A stretch of DNA of 64,000 bases from Pseudomonas taeanensis MS-3 (GTDB taxonomy: Bacteria > Pseudomonadota > Gammaproteobacteria > Pseudomonadales > Pseudomonadaceae). The stretch lies in the NCBI RefSeq assembly GCF_000498575.2, contig NZ_AWSQ01000002.1, positions 111,113 to 175,112 of the forward strand, in the 5' to 3' direction. Position numbers and translations under genes: made by a program. Shown piece by piece: positions 9,961 through 18,312 of the stretch (position 1 is its first letter; the number at the start of each line of letters is the position of its first letter). Under the pieces are notes generated by a model. The model ran no database searches and had not been told where the DNA came from. It saw nothing but the letters and a program-made list of their open reading frames with translations.

Positions 9961-10037
9961 AGTCACGGGACGGCGTACGCCTTGTTGGGCTTCGCGGACT
10001 CAGTGCCAACCTACGGAACGAGATGGATGCTGTTCGC

Positions 10038-10096
10038 GTAGCCCGGATGCAATTCGGGGAAGTTTTGCGACCGCCCCCGGATTTCATCCGGGCTAC
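10038..10096. repeat. REP-like palindrome, left copy
   Basis: GTAGCCCGGATGCAATTCGGGG at one end faces CCCCGGATTTCATCCGGGCTAC at the other, an imperfect inverted repeat around a 15-bp centre. The same arms recur at 61976-62043. It lies in the 223-bp spacer between the E1-beta and E2 genes. The size and sequence fit Pseudomonas extragenic palindromes. Confidence 0.8.
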
Positions 10097-10183
10097 AGGA
10101 GCGGGCCTTGGCCGCGATTGTCGGTGAAGTCAAAACTGCTTGCTGGGATGGCAAATAAAGAGCGGTGAAATCGGGAGAACACC

Positions 10184-11293
10184 ATGAAATATTTCAAGCT
10201 GCCCGACCTGGGCGAAGGCTTGCAGGAAGCCGAGATCGTCGAGTGGCACGTCAAGGCCGGCGACGAGGTCAAGGCCGATCAGTTGCTGGTTTCGGTGGAA
10301 ACCGCCAAGGCCATCGTCGATATCCCCGCGCCCTATGACGGTGTGGTGCTGAAGACCTTCGGCGCCGAGGGCGACATCCTGCATGTCGGCGAGCCGTTGC
10401 TGGCCTACGAGGGTGAGGCCGATGCCGGCACCGTGGTCGGGCGCCTGGAAGGTGGCGGCGAAGCCCAGGACGACAGCTTCTTCGTCGGCGCCGCGCCGTC
10501 CACCCGCGAGCACCTGGCGCCACGCGCGACCCCGGCGGTGCGGCAGCTGGCGCGGCAGCTGGGTGTCGACCTGAGTAGCCTCAGCGGCAGCGGCAGCGAT
10601 GGCCTGATCACCCGGGCCGATGTCGAGGCTGCTACCCAGAGTGCGCGCGACAAGTTCGGCGGCGAGAAGCTGCGCGGCGTGCGGCGCAGCATGGCGATCA
10701 ACATGGCGCGCTCGCATGCCGAGGTGGTGCCGGTGATGATCGTCGGCGATGCTGACCTGCACCGCTGGGCCCAGGCGCGTGACCCTCTGATACGCATCGC
10801 CCAGGCCATCGCTGCGGCCTGTGCGGTCGAGCCGATACTCAATAGCTGGTTCGACGGCAAATCGCTGTCGATCAAGCAGCATGAGCAGCTGGATCTGGGC
10901 ATCGCCGTGGACAGTGCCGAGGGTTTGTTCGTGCCGGTGTTGCGTAATGTCGGCGCACGCAACGCCGAGGACCTGAAGGAGGGCGCTGCGCGCCTGCGCG
11001 CCGACGTCAAGGCGCGCTCGATCCCACCACAGGAGATGATGGGCGCGACTATTACCCTGTCCAATTTCGGCACCCTGTTCGGCCGCTACGCCAACCCCAT
11101 CATCGTGCCGCCACAGGTGGCGATCCTGGGTGCCGGTGGTATTCGCGACGAGCCGGTGGCGGTCGATGGCAAGGTCGTGGTGCATCCAATCCTGCCGCTG
11201 TCGCTGACCTTCGACCACCGCGCGGTAACCGGGGGCGAGGCGGCGCGTTTTCTCAAGGCTCTGGTGCAGGCGTTGGAGGCGGCGGAGGCCTGA
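10184..11293 (+). CDS. 2-oxoacid dehydrogenase E2 (dihydrolipoamide acyltransferase)
   Basis: Acyltransferase core of the complex, 369 residues, ATG preceded by GGGAG. One lipoyl domain at about 1-75 with lipoyl lysine K42 in SVETAKAIVDI. A subunit-binding domain at about 113-150 (ATPAVRQLARQLGVDLSSL). The catalytic domain ends with LTFDHRAVTGG: the active-site histidine H345 is present, but the Asp of the usual DHRxxDG motif is Thr349. I cannot say whether this variant is normal for the subfamily. The last 180 bp (codons 311-369 and stop) are duplicated at 42363-42542, so this 3' end marks the left border of a ~31-kb island. Confidence 0.93.
   Translation: MKYFKLPDLGEGLQEAEIVEWHVKAGDEVKADQLLVSVETAKAIVDIPAPYDGVVLKTFGAEGDILHVGEPLLAYEGEADAGTVVGRLEGGGEAQDDSFFVGAAPSTREHLAPRATPAVRQLARQLGVDLSSLSGSGSDGLITRADVEAATQSARDKFGGEKLRGVRRSMAINMARSHAEVVPVMIVGDADLHRWAQARDPLIRIAQAIAAACAVEPILNSWFDGKSLSIKQHEQLDLGIAVDSAEGLFVPVLRNVGARNAEDLKEGAARLRADVKARSIPPQEMMGATITLSNFGTLFGRYANPIIVPPQVAILGAGGIRDEPVAVDGKVVVHPILPLSLTFDHRAVTGGEAARFLKALVQALEAAEA
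11114..11293. repeat. 180-bp direct repeat, left copy (putative left island border)
   Basis: The stretch starts at CAGGTGGCGATCCTGG inside E2 and ends at the E2 stop codon. It is repeated in the same orientation at 42363-42542. Aligned by eye there is one mismatch (GCGGAGGCC here, GCCGAGGCC there). The offset between copies is 31249 bp. Confidence 0.97.
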
Positions 11294-11672
11294 AGCCGAA
11301 GTCGTGCGCTTCATCACCGAGGCCACCTTGATCAATGGCCTGCGAGTCGCACGACAACGTTTAAATGTCTGTTCATCGAGGTCGTACCCAAGTGCCGCGA
11401 TCCCTGTGGGGGGGGGGCGCCTGCGCCCGATAGCGCTGACCCTGCAAGAGCCGTTGCGCCGTAACCCCTCTGGTTGGGTCATCAGTTGCCGCTAATAGTG
11501 CAGCAGTTGCGTACCTGAGCGAGCGAGGGCGCGCGCAGTAGCGGCTCATCTTGCAATTTTAATGAACAGCCTCTTCGGCCTGGCTGCCTGTAAGTTGCGC
11601 CTCTGCCTTGTAGATAATCCTGCACAAGATGCCTGCTCTGCAGTAGGCATAACGGATTATAAGGGGCGAGTT
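11294..11672. other. Left island junction, no gene recognised
   Basis: 379 bp between the E2 stop and the first island gene. It includes a run of about ten G near 11408-11417. A short open frame (11304-11495) has no recognisable family and no convincing ribosome-binding site. No integrase, transposase or tRNA fragment is visible. The AAGGGG site for the next gene is at 11661. Confidence 0.6.
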
Positions 11673-13178
11673 ATGCAAACTTTTGATGTCATCGTGCTCG
11701 GTGGTGGTAATGCCGGACTCTGCGCAGCGCTGTCTGCCCAAGAGCGCGGCGCGCGAGTGGCTCTCTTGGAACGCGCCCCGGAAGAACTGAAAGGCGGCAA
11801 TTCGGCGCATACCGGCGGGGCGTTCCGCGTCGCCTATGAAGGCACCGATGACTTGCGCCGGCTGATGCCTGATCTGCTCGACAGCGAGATCGAGAGCAGT
11901 GATTTCGGCAGCTACAGCGGTGAGGAATTTTTCGCCGAGCTGGCTTCGCAAAGCCAGTACCGCGCCGACCCGGAAGTGCTCGACACCGTGGTGAGCGAGA
12001 GCCTCGACACCCTGCACTGGATGACGGGCAAGGGCGTGCGATTCATGCCGATCTATGGACGTCAGGCGTTCAAGGTCGATGGCAAGTTCAAGTTCTGGGG
12101 TGGCTTGACCATCGAGGTGTCCGGCGGTGGGTTGGGCCTGGTGGACTCGCTTACCCGCCGCGCGCTGAAGGACGGCGTGGAGATTTTCTATGCCACCCGC
12201 GGCCGCCAGTTGAGCCGTGGCCTGGATGGGCTGTGGCGGGTGGAGGCGGCGAACGGCGAGGCGTTCAGCGCGCCAGCGGTGATCATCGCCACCGGCGGCT
12301 TCCACGCCAACCTGCGCTGGCGCACGCAGTTTCTCGGCCCCGGCTGGGATCTGGCCAAGGTGCGCGGCTCGCGCTTCAACACCGGCGACGGCATCGAGAT
12401 GGCCCTGGATGCCGGGGCCGCTGCCCATGGCAACTGGTCCGGATGTCATGCGGTGTTCTACGACCTGAATGCTCCGGCGATGGGCGATCTAAACCTGCTC
12501 AACATGCAGAAGAATTACTTCCATCTCGGCGTGGTGGTCAATGCCGAGGGACAGCGCTTCTTCGACGAAGGCCTGGATTTTCGCAATTACACCTATTCCG
12601 GCATGGGCGAGAAAGTCCTGCGCCAGCCGGGCGGCGTGGCCTGGCAGATCTTCGACCAGCACAGCGAGCACCTGCTGCCCGACGAATACCGCGTGCGCCA
12701 GGCCACCCGGATCGTCGCCAACAGCCTGGAAGAATTGGCCGGAAAGCTCGAGGGCATCAACGCCAACGCCCTGCTGAACACACTGGAGCAGTTCAACCGC
12801 GCCGTGCGCGAGGACGTGCCGTTCAACCCGGCGGAGCGTGACGGGCGCTCGACCCATGGCCTGAGCATCCCCAAGTCGAACTGGGCCAACCCACTGAGCA
12901 AGCCGCCCTTCGTCGCCTATGCGGTGACCTGCGGTATCACCTTCACCTTCGGCGGCCTACAGGTGGACAGCCAGGCGCGGGTGATCGACGAGAACGGCCT
13001 GGCTATCGAGGGCCTGTACGCCGCTGGCGAACTCGTCGGCAACCTTTACTACGTCAAGTACGCCGGTGGTGCCGGGCTGACCTCCGGTTCAGTGCTCGGG
13101 CGTATTGCCGGTGCCCAGGCCGCGGCGCAGCCAGTTCCCGATATGGCCCTTTCCACTTCTCCGAGCAGTCGTTACTGA
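11673..13178 (+). CDS. FAD-dependent dehydrogenase, KstD/fumarate-reductase/TcuA-like (1 of 3)
   Basis: Predicted cytosolic flavoprotein of 501 residues. The ATG at 11673 has AAGGGG 6 bases upstream; the open frame to 11562 lacks a site. The N-terminal dinucleotide fold is VIVLGGGNAGLCAAL at 6-20, and the C-terminal FAD motif is IEGLYAAGELVGNLYYVKYA, as in 3-ketosteroid dehydrogenases and tricarballylate dehydrogenase. No covalent-flavin or heme domain is seen. The family removes or adds hydrogen at a C-C bond next to a carbonyl or carboxylate. It opens a run with a racemase-like gene, a second paralogue and an ETF pair, so ETF is the probable electron acceptor. The exact substrate is unknown. 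Confidence 0.85.
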   Translation: MQTFDVIVLGGGNAGLCAALSAQERGARVALLERAPEELKGGNSAHTGGAFRVAYEGTDDLRRLMPDLLDSEIESSDFGSYSGEEFFAELASQSQYRADPEVLDTVVSESLDTLHWMTGKGVRFMPIYGRQAFKVDGKFKFWGGLTIEVSGGGLGLVDSLTRRALKDGVEIFYATRGRQLSRGLDGLWRVEAANGEAFSAPAVIIATGGFHANLRWRTQFLGPGWDLAKVRGSRFNTGDGIEMALDAGAAAHGNWSGCHAVFYDLNAPAMGDLNLLNMQKNYFHLGVVVNAEGQRFFDEGLDFRNYTYSGMGEKVLRQPGGVAWQIFDQHSEHLLPDEYRVRQATRIVANSLEELAGKLEGINANALLNTLEQFNRAVREDVPFNPAERDGRSTHGLSIPKSNWANPLSKPPFVAYAVTCGITFTFGGLQVDSQARVIDENGLAIEGLYAAGELVGNLYYVKYAGGAGLTSGSVLGRIAGAQAAAQPVPDMALSTSPSSRY

Positions 13179-13206
13179 CAGCCATCCCGCCTGACAAGGA
13201 TCGATC

Positions 13207-14025
13207 ATGAGCATTCGCATCTGGCATCAAAGCTTCACCGTTCTCAGCGACCTGGGCGCCTACGACGCGGCCCTGCGCGCGCACTTCAAGAAAGTCGCGC
13301 GCGCGGACACCGTGATCGACATGCATGGCATGCAGCCCGGCACCTACCGCAGCAATTATCCAGGCGATGATATCAAGCACGCGGCCATCCAGTACCTGCA
13401 TGGCCTGCAGTTCATGGCCAACGGCATCAACGCCGAAAGCCAGGGTTATGACGCCTATGCCATCAGCACCTTGCCGGAGCCGGCGCTGCGCGATATTCGC
13501 AGTCTGCTGAGCATACCGGTGGTCGGCTATGGCGAGTCGGCGATGCTCACCGCCTGCATGCTCGGGCGCAAGTTCGGCGTGCTGGTGTTTATCGACGAGC
13601 TGGCCGAACTGGTCAGCGACAACGCCGTGCGCCACGGACTCGGCCAGCGCCTGGCCGGGGTTCGCCACGTCGGCTTCCGCTTCGCCGACGTGCTGGCCGC
13701 GTTCTCCGACCCGACCGCGCTGATCGAGCGCTTTCGCACCGCCGCCCGCGCACTGATTGCCGATGGTGCTGAAGTGATCATCCCCGGCGAGGCCCCCCTT
13801 AACGTGTTGCTGGCCAGCCATGGCATCAGCGAGGTGGATGGCGTACCGGTGCTCGACTCCCTGGGTGCCTGGATCAAGCAGGCCGAGGCGATGGTCGACC
13901 TGCAACGCGCCAATGGTACCCACACCTGCAATAGCGGTTATTTCTCGGCCCGCCCGGACCCGGCGCGGGTGCGCGAGATTTTTGAATTCTATGGGTTGGC
14001 CGAGCGTTTTCTCGAGCCGCGCTGA
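13207..14025 (+). CDS. Asp/Glu/hydantoin racemase-like protein lacking both usual cysteines
   Basis: 272 residues with AAGGA upstream of the ATG. The fold is recognisable from SIPVVGYGESAMLTACMLG (about 102-120) and GAEVIIPGEAPLNVLL (about 187-202). Members of this family use two cysteines, one in the first-half motif and one in the VILGCAG-type motif. Here the corresponding positions read STLPEPAL (residues 87-94) and E195 (PGEAP). The only cysteines are C117 and C241, neither at those places. Two-cysteine racemisation or maleate-isomerase chemistry is therefore unlikely by my alignment. It lies between two FAD dehydrogenase genes. The role may be isomerase-like or non-catalytic; no better guess is possible from sequence. 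Confidence 0.75.
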   Translation: MSIRIWHQSFTVLSDLGAYDAALRAHFKKVARADTVIDMHGMQPGTYRSNYPGDDIKHAAIQYLHGLQFMANGINAESQGYDAYAISTLPEPALRDIRSLLSIPVVGYGESAMLTACMLGRKFGVLVFIDELAELVSDNAVRHGLGQRLAGVRHVGFRFADVLAAFSDPTALIERFRTAARALIADGAEVIIPGEAPLNVLLASHGISEVDGVPVLDSLGAWIKQAEAMVDLQRANGTHTCNSGYFSARPDPARVREIFEFYGLAERFLEPR

Positions 14026-14037
14026 GGAGTACAGAAC

Positions 14038-15411
14038 ATGAGCAATACCCTGCAAACCCAACTGTTGGTAATCGGTGGTGGCCTGGCCGGTTTCGCGGCG
14101 GCGCTGAGCGCCGCCGAGGCCGGGGTGAACGTGTTGCTGCTGGAGAAGACCGCGGCAGCCGGCGGATCCTCGGCGATGAGTGGCGGCTGCCTGGCGTTTG
14201 CCGGCACCGATCTGCAGCACCAGCGTGGTATCGAGGATTCCGCCGAGTTGCTGTTTCGCGATCTGGTCGAGGTGGGCAAGGGTGAGTGCGACGAAGCCAT
14301 CGTCCGCGCCTACAGCGACCACCAGCTAGCCACCTACGAATGGCTCAAGGCCCATGGGGTGAGCTTCCAGCCGGTGATCGAGGCCGCCTCCGGGCAGTCG
14401 GTGCCGCGTGTGCACAACGTCGACCCGGCGGACATGGTGCGTCAGTTGCAACAGGCCGCGCTCAACACCGGTAAGGTCGAGGTGCTGTACAACAGCCGTG
14501 CCCTTCGCCTGCTGCGCGATGCGGCCGGGCGGGTGGTGGGGGTCAGTGCCGAGCAGGCCGGGCAGGCCCTTGAGGTACACGCAGCGCGCGGCGTCATCCT
14601 CGCCTGCGGCGGCTTCGTGCATGACCGCGAGCTGATCCATCGCTTCGCTCCGCAGTATGACCAGGCGGTATTCATTGGTGGCGCAGGCAACGAGGGCGAC
14701 GGCCTGCGCATGGCCTGGGCAGTTGGCGCCGATGTGCGCGACATGGTGCATATCAAGGGCACCTACGGCAAACACCCGATGGATGAGAACAATCACCACG
14801 CCTGCCTGGCTGTGTACAAGGGGGCGATCGCGGTCAACCAGGAAGGCCGCCGCTACGTCGATGAGTCGCTGTCCTACAAGCTGCTCGGCGACGCCTGCAT
14901 GCAGCAGTCCTACGGCGTGACTTACCAGATCCTCGACCGCGACATCATGCACAGTGGCGATAACCGCGTGCGCATCCTCGACTTCGAGCGGCGCCTGGAG
15001 GAGGGGTTGTTCGTCCAGGCGGACAGCCTGGAGCAACTGGCCAAGCTGCTGGAACTGCCGGAGGCGCAATTCCTCGCTGAAGTCGCCGCCTACAACGAGG
15101 CGGTCAGTAAGGGCGAGACCCCGGCCTTCGGCCGTCGCCACTTGGTCCACCTGCATGGCCAGTTGCGTACCATCAGCAGCCCGCCGTTCTACGCCTACCC
15201 GTCTACCGCGGCGGTATTCGGCACCTATTGCGGGGTGAAAATTGATGCACAGATGCGCGTGTATGACGTCTTCGGTGCGCCCATCGAAGGCCTGCTGGCG
15301 GCCGGCGAAATGGTCGGCGGCCTGCACGGCGCGGCCTACATGACCGGCTCGGCATTGGGCAAGGCGGCGATCTTCGGGCGCCTGGCCGCTGCCAACGCAG
15401 TGAACGGCTGA
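14038..15411 (+). CDS. FAD-dependent dehydrogenase, KstD/fumarate-reductase-like (2 of 3)
   Basis: 457 residues, GAGGAG upstream of the ATG. Dinucleotide fold LLVIGGGLAGFAAALSAAEA at about 9-28, a SGGCLAFAG loop near 56-64, and the C-terminal FAD stretch EGLLAAGEMVGGLHGAAYMT. It resembles the proteins at 11673 and 18313 in layout but is clearly diverged from both, so these are paralogues rather than recent duplicates. The start lies 12 bp after the racemase-like gene and the ETF-like pair follows within 17 bp, so it is probably one transcript. Predicted to dehydrogenate a ring C-C bond with electrons passed to ETF; the substrate is unproven. Confidence 0.84.
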   Translation: MSNTLQTQLLVIGGGLAGFAAALSAAEAGVNVLLLEKTAAAGGSSAMSGGCLAFAGTDLQHQRGIEDSAELLFRDLVEVGKGECDEAIVRAYSDHQLATYEWLKAHGVSFQPVIEAASGQSVPRVHNVDPADMVRQLQQAALNTGKVEVLYNSRALRLLRDAAGRVVGVSAEQAGQALEVHAARGVILACGGFVHDRELIHRFAPQYDQAVFIGGAGNEGDGLRMAWAVGADVRDMVHIKGTYGKHPMDENNHHACLAVYKGAIAVNQEGRRYVDESLSYKLLGDACMQQSYGVTYQILDRDIMHSGDNRVRILDFERRLEEGLFVQADSLEQLAKLLELPEAQFLAEVAAYNEAVSKGETPAFGRRHLVHLHGQLRTISSPPFYAYPSTAAVFGTYCGVKIDAQMRVYDVFGAPIEGLLAAGEMVGGLHGAAYMTGSALGKAAIFGRLAAANAVNG

Positions 15412-15427
15412 GGTCGGGGGAGTACAA

Positions 15428-16225
15428 ATGAACATTCTGGTATTGCTTGCCGGGGTAGCCGACAACCGCTACCCGCTGCATGAGATCCGCATCGGCGGCG
15501 ATGGCCTGATCGCCGAGGCCGGACAATCGCGTCGGGTGCTCAGCCCCTTCGACGAGGGCGCGCTGGAGCTGGCGCTGAAGCTGCGCGATGCACGTGAGGA
15601 GTGCCGCATCGAGGTGCTGGTGCTCGGTGGCTGCAACAATGACAACCTGTTGCGCAGTGTGGCGGCGTACAAGCCTGAGCGTGTGCGCCTGCTCGATCTG
15701 CAGCCGTGCTGTCCCTGGGATGCACGCCTGAGCGCGGCACAGATTGCCGGTCTGGTCGAGGGGGAGGCGTTGCCGGTCGATTTGCTGTTGATCGGCCGTG
15801 AGTTCGGTGATCTCGATGAAGGCAGTCTGCCGGTGCTGTTGGCTGCGCGCCTGGGTCTGCCGCTGTTCTCCCTGGCGCAATTCGCCGAGTGGCAGGGCGA
15901 GACAGTGCGCCTGCTGCGTGAGCGCGGGATTCGCCAGCAGTGGCACCGCGTCGCCGGCCCGTTACTGGTCACGGTGACCAACGACAAGCGCAACAAGCTG
16001 CGCCACCCGTTGATGAAGAACGTGATGCTGGCCAAGAAAATGACGTTTGACACGGCCGTTGCGGCCTCTGCACAGGGCAGTGCCCTGCACCTGGCCGAGT
16101 TGGCTGCGGCGCGTGAAGTGCAGCGTGGCGGCGCGTGTCGGCTGCTCGACGGTGATGTGACAGCACAGGCCCGCGCGCTCGCCACTTTGCTGCGCGGGCA
16201 GCTCAATCAGGAGATTGTGCCATGA
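15428..16225 (+). CDS. Divergent electron-transfer flavoprotein beta subunit
   Basis: 265 residues, GGGGGAG 6 bases before the ATG. The ETF-beta architecture is recognisable: MNILVLLAGVADNR at the N-terminus, SPFDEGALELALKLRD near 38-53, and VTVTNDKRNKLRHPLMKNV near 181-199, corresponding to the loop seen in ETF-beta proteins. It is much diverged from the canonical EtfB at 56307. ETF-beta holds AMP or a second FAD and docks with the dehydrogenase. With the overlapping alpha subunit and two FAD dehydrogenases upstream, this looks like a dedicated acceptor for island enzymes. Whether it is a simple or bifurcating ETF cannot be told. Confidence 0.82.
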   Translation: MNILVLLAGVADNRYPLHEIRIGGDGLIAEAGQSRRVLSPFDEGALELALKLRDAREECRIEVLVLGGCNNDNLLRSVAAYKPERVRLLDLQPCCPWDARLSAAQIAGLVEGEALPVDLLLIGREFGDLDEGSLPVLLAARLGLPLFSLAQFAEWQGETVRLLRERGIRQQWHRVAGPLLVTVTNDKRNKLRHPLMKNVMLAKKMTFDTAVAASAQGSALHLAELAAAREVQRGGACRLLDGDVTAQARALATLLRGQLNQEIVP

Positions 16226-17202
16226 GCGACAAATGCCAGATTCTCAGCCTGATTCCGCTTGCCTGGGGCGCGGATGCTCTCGACATGGCGCTGGGCGCCG
16301 CACAGTCCTTGGCGCGCAGCTGCGGTGTGGATTACCAGGTTGTGCTCCTGGGCGCGAGCGAGTCCGCTCCTGCGGTTGCGCGTGCTGCCGCCGCCGAAGC
16401 CGGCGCGGTGTTCCTGGCCGAGCATGCCGGGCTGAGCGATGCGGACGACCTGCCGGCGCTGGCCCTGGTGGCGGCGGCTGCCGTGGGCCAACTGGCTGCG
16501 GAGCCGGGCGTGCAGCGCCTGATTCTGCTGCCGCCGGGCGCCGATGGCGAAGAGCTGGCGGCACGCTTGGCCGTTGAGCTGGACGCCTGTGCACTGGGCC
16601 GTTGCAGTGCCTTGAGCTGGAGTGCCGAGGGCCTGGTCGTGGAACGTGCCACCTGGGGTGGGCGCTTGCGTTTGGTGATGGGCATGCAGGGCGATCTGGC
16701 GGTGGCCTGCCTGCGGACCAGCAAACCCCAGCTAACAGTGCCGTCGACCCCGCATGAGGTGCGGCGGCTGCCGGTGCAATTGCCACTGCCGGCCGCCCTC
16801 GCGCTGGAGGAAAGCATCAGTGGCCAACGCCTGCCGCCGGTGGAGAGTGCGCGCATCGTGGTGTCGGGCGGGCGCGGGCTCAACGAGCAGGGTTTTGCCC
16901 TGCTGGAAGACCTGGCGGAACGCCTCGACGGCAGCCTCGGCGGCAGCCTGCCGGCGGTGGACGCCGGGCTGGTGCCGGTGGTGCGGCAGGTGGGCGTTTC
17001 CGGCAAGTTCGTCAGTCCGGATATTTACTTGGCGGTGGGGATTTCCGGCACACCCCAGCACTTGGCCGGGATCAGCCCGGATAGTCGCATCTTCGCCATC
17101 AACAAGGATGCCTCGGCCGATATCTTCAACGTGGCTCAGGTCGGTGTGGTGGGCGAGTGGGAACAACTGCTGCCGGCGCTGCTCAAGGCGCTTGAGCAGT
17201 AA
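16222..17202 (+). CDS. Divergent electron-transfer flavoprotein alpha subunit
   Basis: 326 residues; its ATG overlaps the beta-subunit stop by 4 bp (ATGA), so the two are translationally coupled. The C-terminal FAD domain is well conserved: RIVVSGGRGL at about 211-220, PAVDAGLVP, VSGKFVSPDIYLAVGISG, HLAGISPDSRIFAINKD. Canonical EtfA (57071) has SRAAVDAG and QTGKVVAPELY at the same places, so flavin-contact residues differ here. The N-terminal domain is Ala-rich and weakly conserved. It ends 67 bp before the convergent LysR gene. Electrons would have to go on to an ETF-ubiquinone oxidoreductase; the only one in the window is at 59981. Confidence 0.84.
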   Translation: MSDKCQILSLIPLAWGADALDMALGAAQSLARSCGVDYQVVLLGASESAPAVARAAAAEAGAVFLAEHAGLSDADDLPALALVAAAAVGQLAAEPGVQRLILLPPGADGEELAARLAVELDACALGRCSALSWSAEGLVVERATWGGRLRLVMGMQGDLAVACLRTSKPQLTVPSTPHEVRRLPVQLPLPAALALEESISGQRLPPVESARIVVSGGRGLNEQGFALLEDLAERLDGSLGGSLPAVDAGLVPVVRQVGVSGKFVSPDIYLAVGISGTPQHLAGISPDSRIFAINKDASADIFNVAQVGVVGEWEQLLPALLKALEQ

Positions 17203-17269
17203 GGCCACTGTCACGCTAGCCCTGGCAGCAGGAGTCACCCAGCTCCTGCAGGCTTGGTCGGTCGCTGTT

Positions 17270-18223
17270 TCAGGTACGCCCGTGTTGCAGTTCGACTTGC
17301 ACATTCACCGGCGGACGTCGCTGTGTATCCAGGCTGGCCATTAAAAACTCGATAAAGCTGCGGGTGCGCGGTGCGACGAAGCGCGACTTCGGTGTCACCG
17401 TGAAAAAGGTCCGCCCGAACGTTTCCCAGTCGGGGAATAGCTCGACCAGTTTGCCCTGCGCGATCAGGCGGTTGACGAACACATCCAGCACATAGATGAA
17501 GCCCTGGTCGGCCAGGGCCGCGTCAATCAGGGCGTCGGTGCTGTTGAAGTTCAGCTTGCCTGCCGGTTGCAGCTCATGCTGCTCGCCGGCCTTCTGAAAC
17601 TGCCAGGCTGTAGCGGTGAAACTGCTCTGGCGAAACAGTCCCAGGCAGCGTGCCGGGTCAAGCTCAGCCGGGTGTTGCGGCTGGCCGAGTTGCTCGAGCA
17701 GGGCGGGGGTGGTGCAGGCGATGTAGTGCGCCTGGTAGAGCGGGCGGGCGACCAGGTCGGCATCGCTGACCGAGTCAATGCAGATGGCCATGTCGGTGCC
17801 GCTTTCAATCAGCCCTTCCGGGTGGTCAGTCAGGCGCAGGGCCACCTGCAGCTCTGGGTGCTGGCTGCAGAACTCGGCGAGCAGCGGGGCGATCACGTCC
17901 TTGCCGAAGGCCGCTGGCGACTCGATACGCAGTTGCCCCTGGATGCTGCCGGTCTGTTCGGTGATTTCACTTTCAGCTTGTTCAACTTGGCGCAGCAGCT
18001 CGGTGCAGTGACGGAAGTAGCGCGCACCGGCATCGGTGAGGCGAAGGGTGCGGGTGTTGCGGCTCAGCAGACTGACGCCCAGATAAGACTCCAGATTGCG
18101 CACACTGGCGGTCACGGTGGCATTGGCGATGTCGAGTGATTCGGCTGCGCGGTTGAAACTTTGGCACTCGACGACGCGGGTGAACACCTGCATGGCCCAT
18201 AACTTATCGATCCGGCTCTTCAT
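17270..18223 (-). CDS. LysR-family transcriptional regulator
   Basis: 317 residues. N-terminal winged helix-turn-helix at about 9-66 (AMQVFTRVVECQSFNRAAES, then LSRNTRTLRLTDAGARYF); the remainder is the effector-binding domain. Transcribed divergently from the third FAD dehydrogenase across 89 bp that hold a perfect T-N11-A palindrome. It therefore probably controls the FAD-dehydrogenase/SDR/hydrolase run to its right, and perhaps itself. It splits the first island operon from the second. The effector is likely a pathway intermediate, by analogy only. Confidence 0.92.
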   Translation of the reverse strand: MKSRIDKLWAMQVFTRVVECQSFNRAAESLDIANATVTASVRNLESYLGVSLLSRNTRTLRLTDAGARYFRHCTELLRQVEQAESEITEQTGSIQGQLRIESPAAFGKDVIAPLLAEFCSQHPELQVALRLTDHPEGLIESGTDMAICIDSVSDADLVARPLYQAHYIACTTPALLEQLGQPQHPAELDPARCLGLFRQSSFTATAWQFQKAGEQHELQPAGKLNFNSTDALIDAALADQGFIYVLDVFVNRLIAQGKLVELFPDWETFGRTFFTVTPKSRFVAPRTRSFIEFLMASLDTQRRPPVNVQVELQHGRT

Positions 18224-18229
18224 CTTTTT

Positions 18230-18244
18230 CTAATGCCCTATTAG
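18230..18244. promoter_or_regulatory. LysR-type T-N11-A palindrome
   Basis: CTAATGCCCTATTAG is a perfect 5-5-5 inverted repeat with the T-N11-A spacing of LysR operators. It begins 7 bp upstream of the LysR start codon, in the divergent spacer before the FAD dehydrogenase gene at 18313. Confidence 0.6.
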
Positions 18245-18312
18245 TCCAGCGTGCCTCGAACCCGCGCAAGCGACTTTCTATCGTAGCAACTACTTGAGGG
18301 AGGGAACAAAAA

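Noticed and set aside
11304..11495. Short frame at the left island junction considered as an integrase remnant
   Set aside because: The 63-residue translation shows no tyrosine- or serine-recombinase motif and has no start signal.
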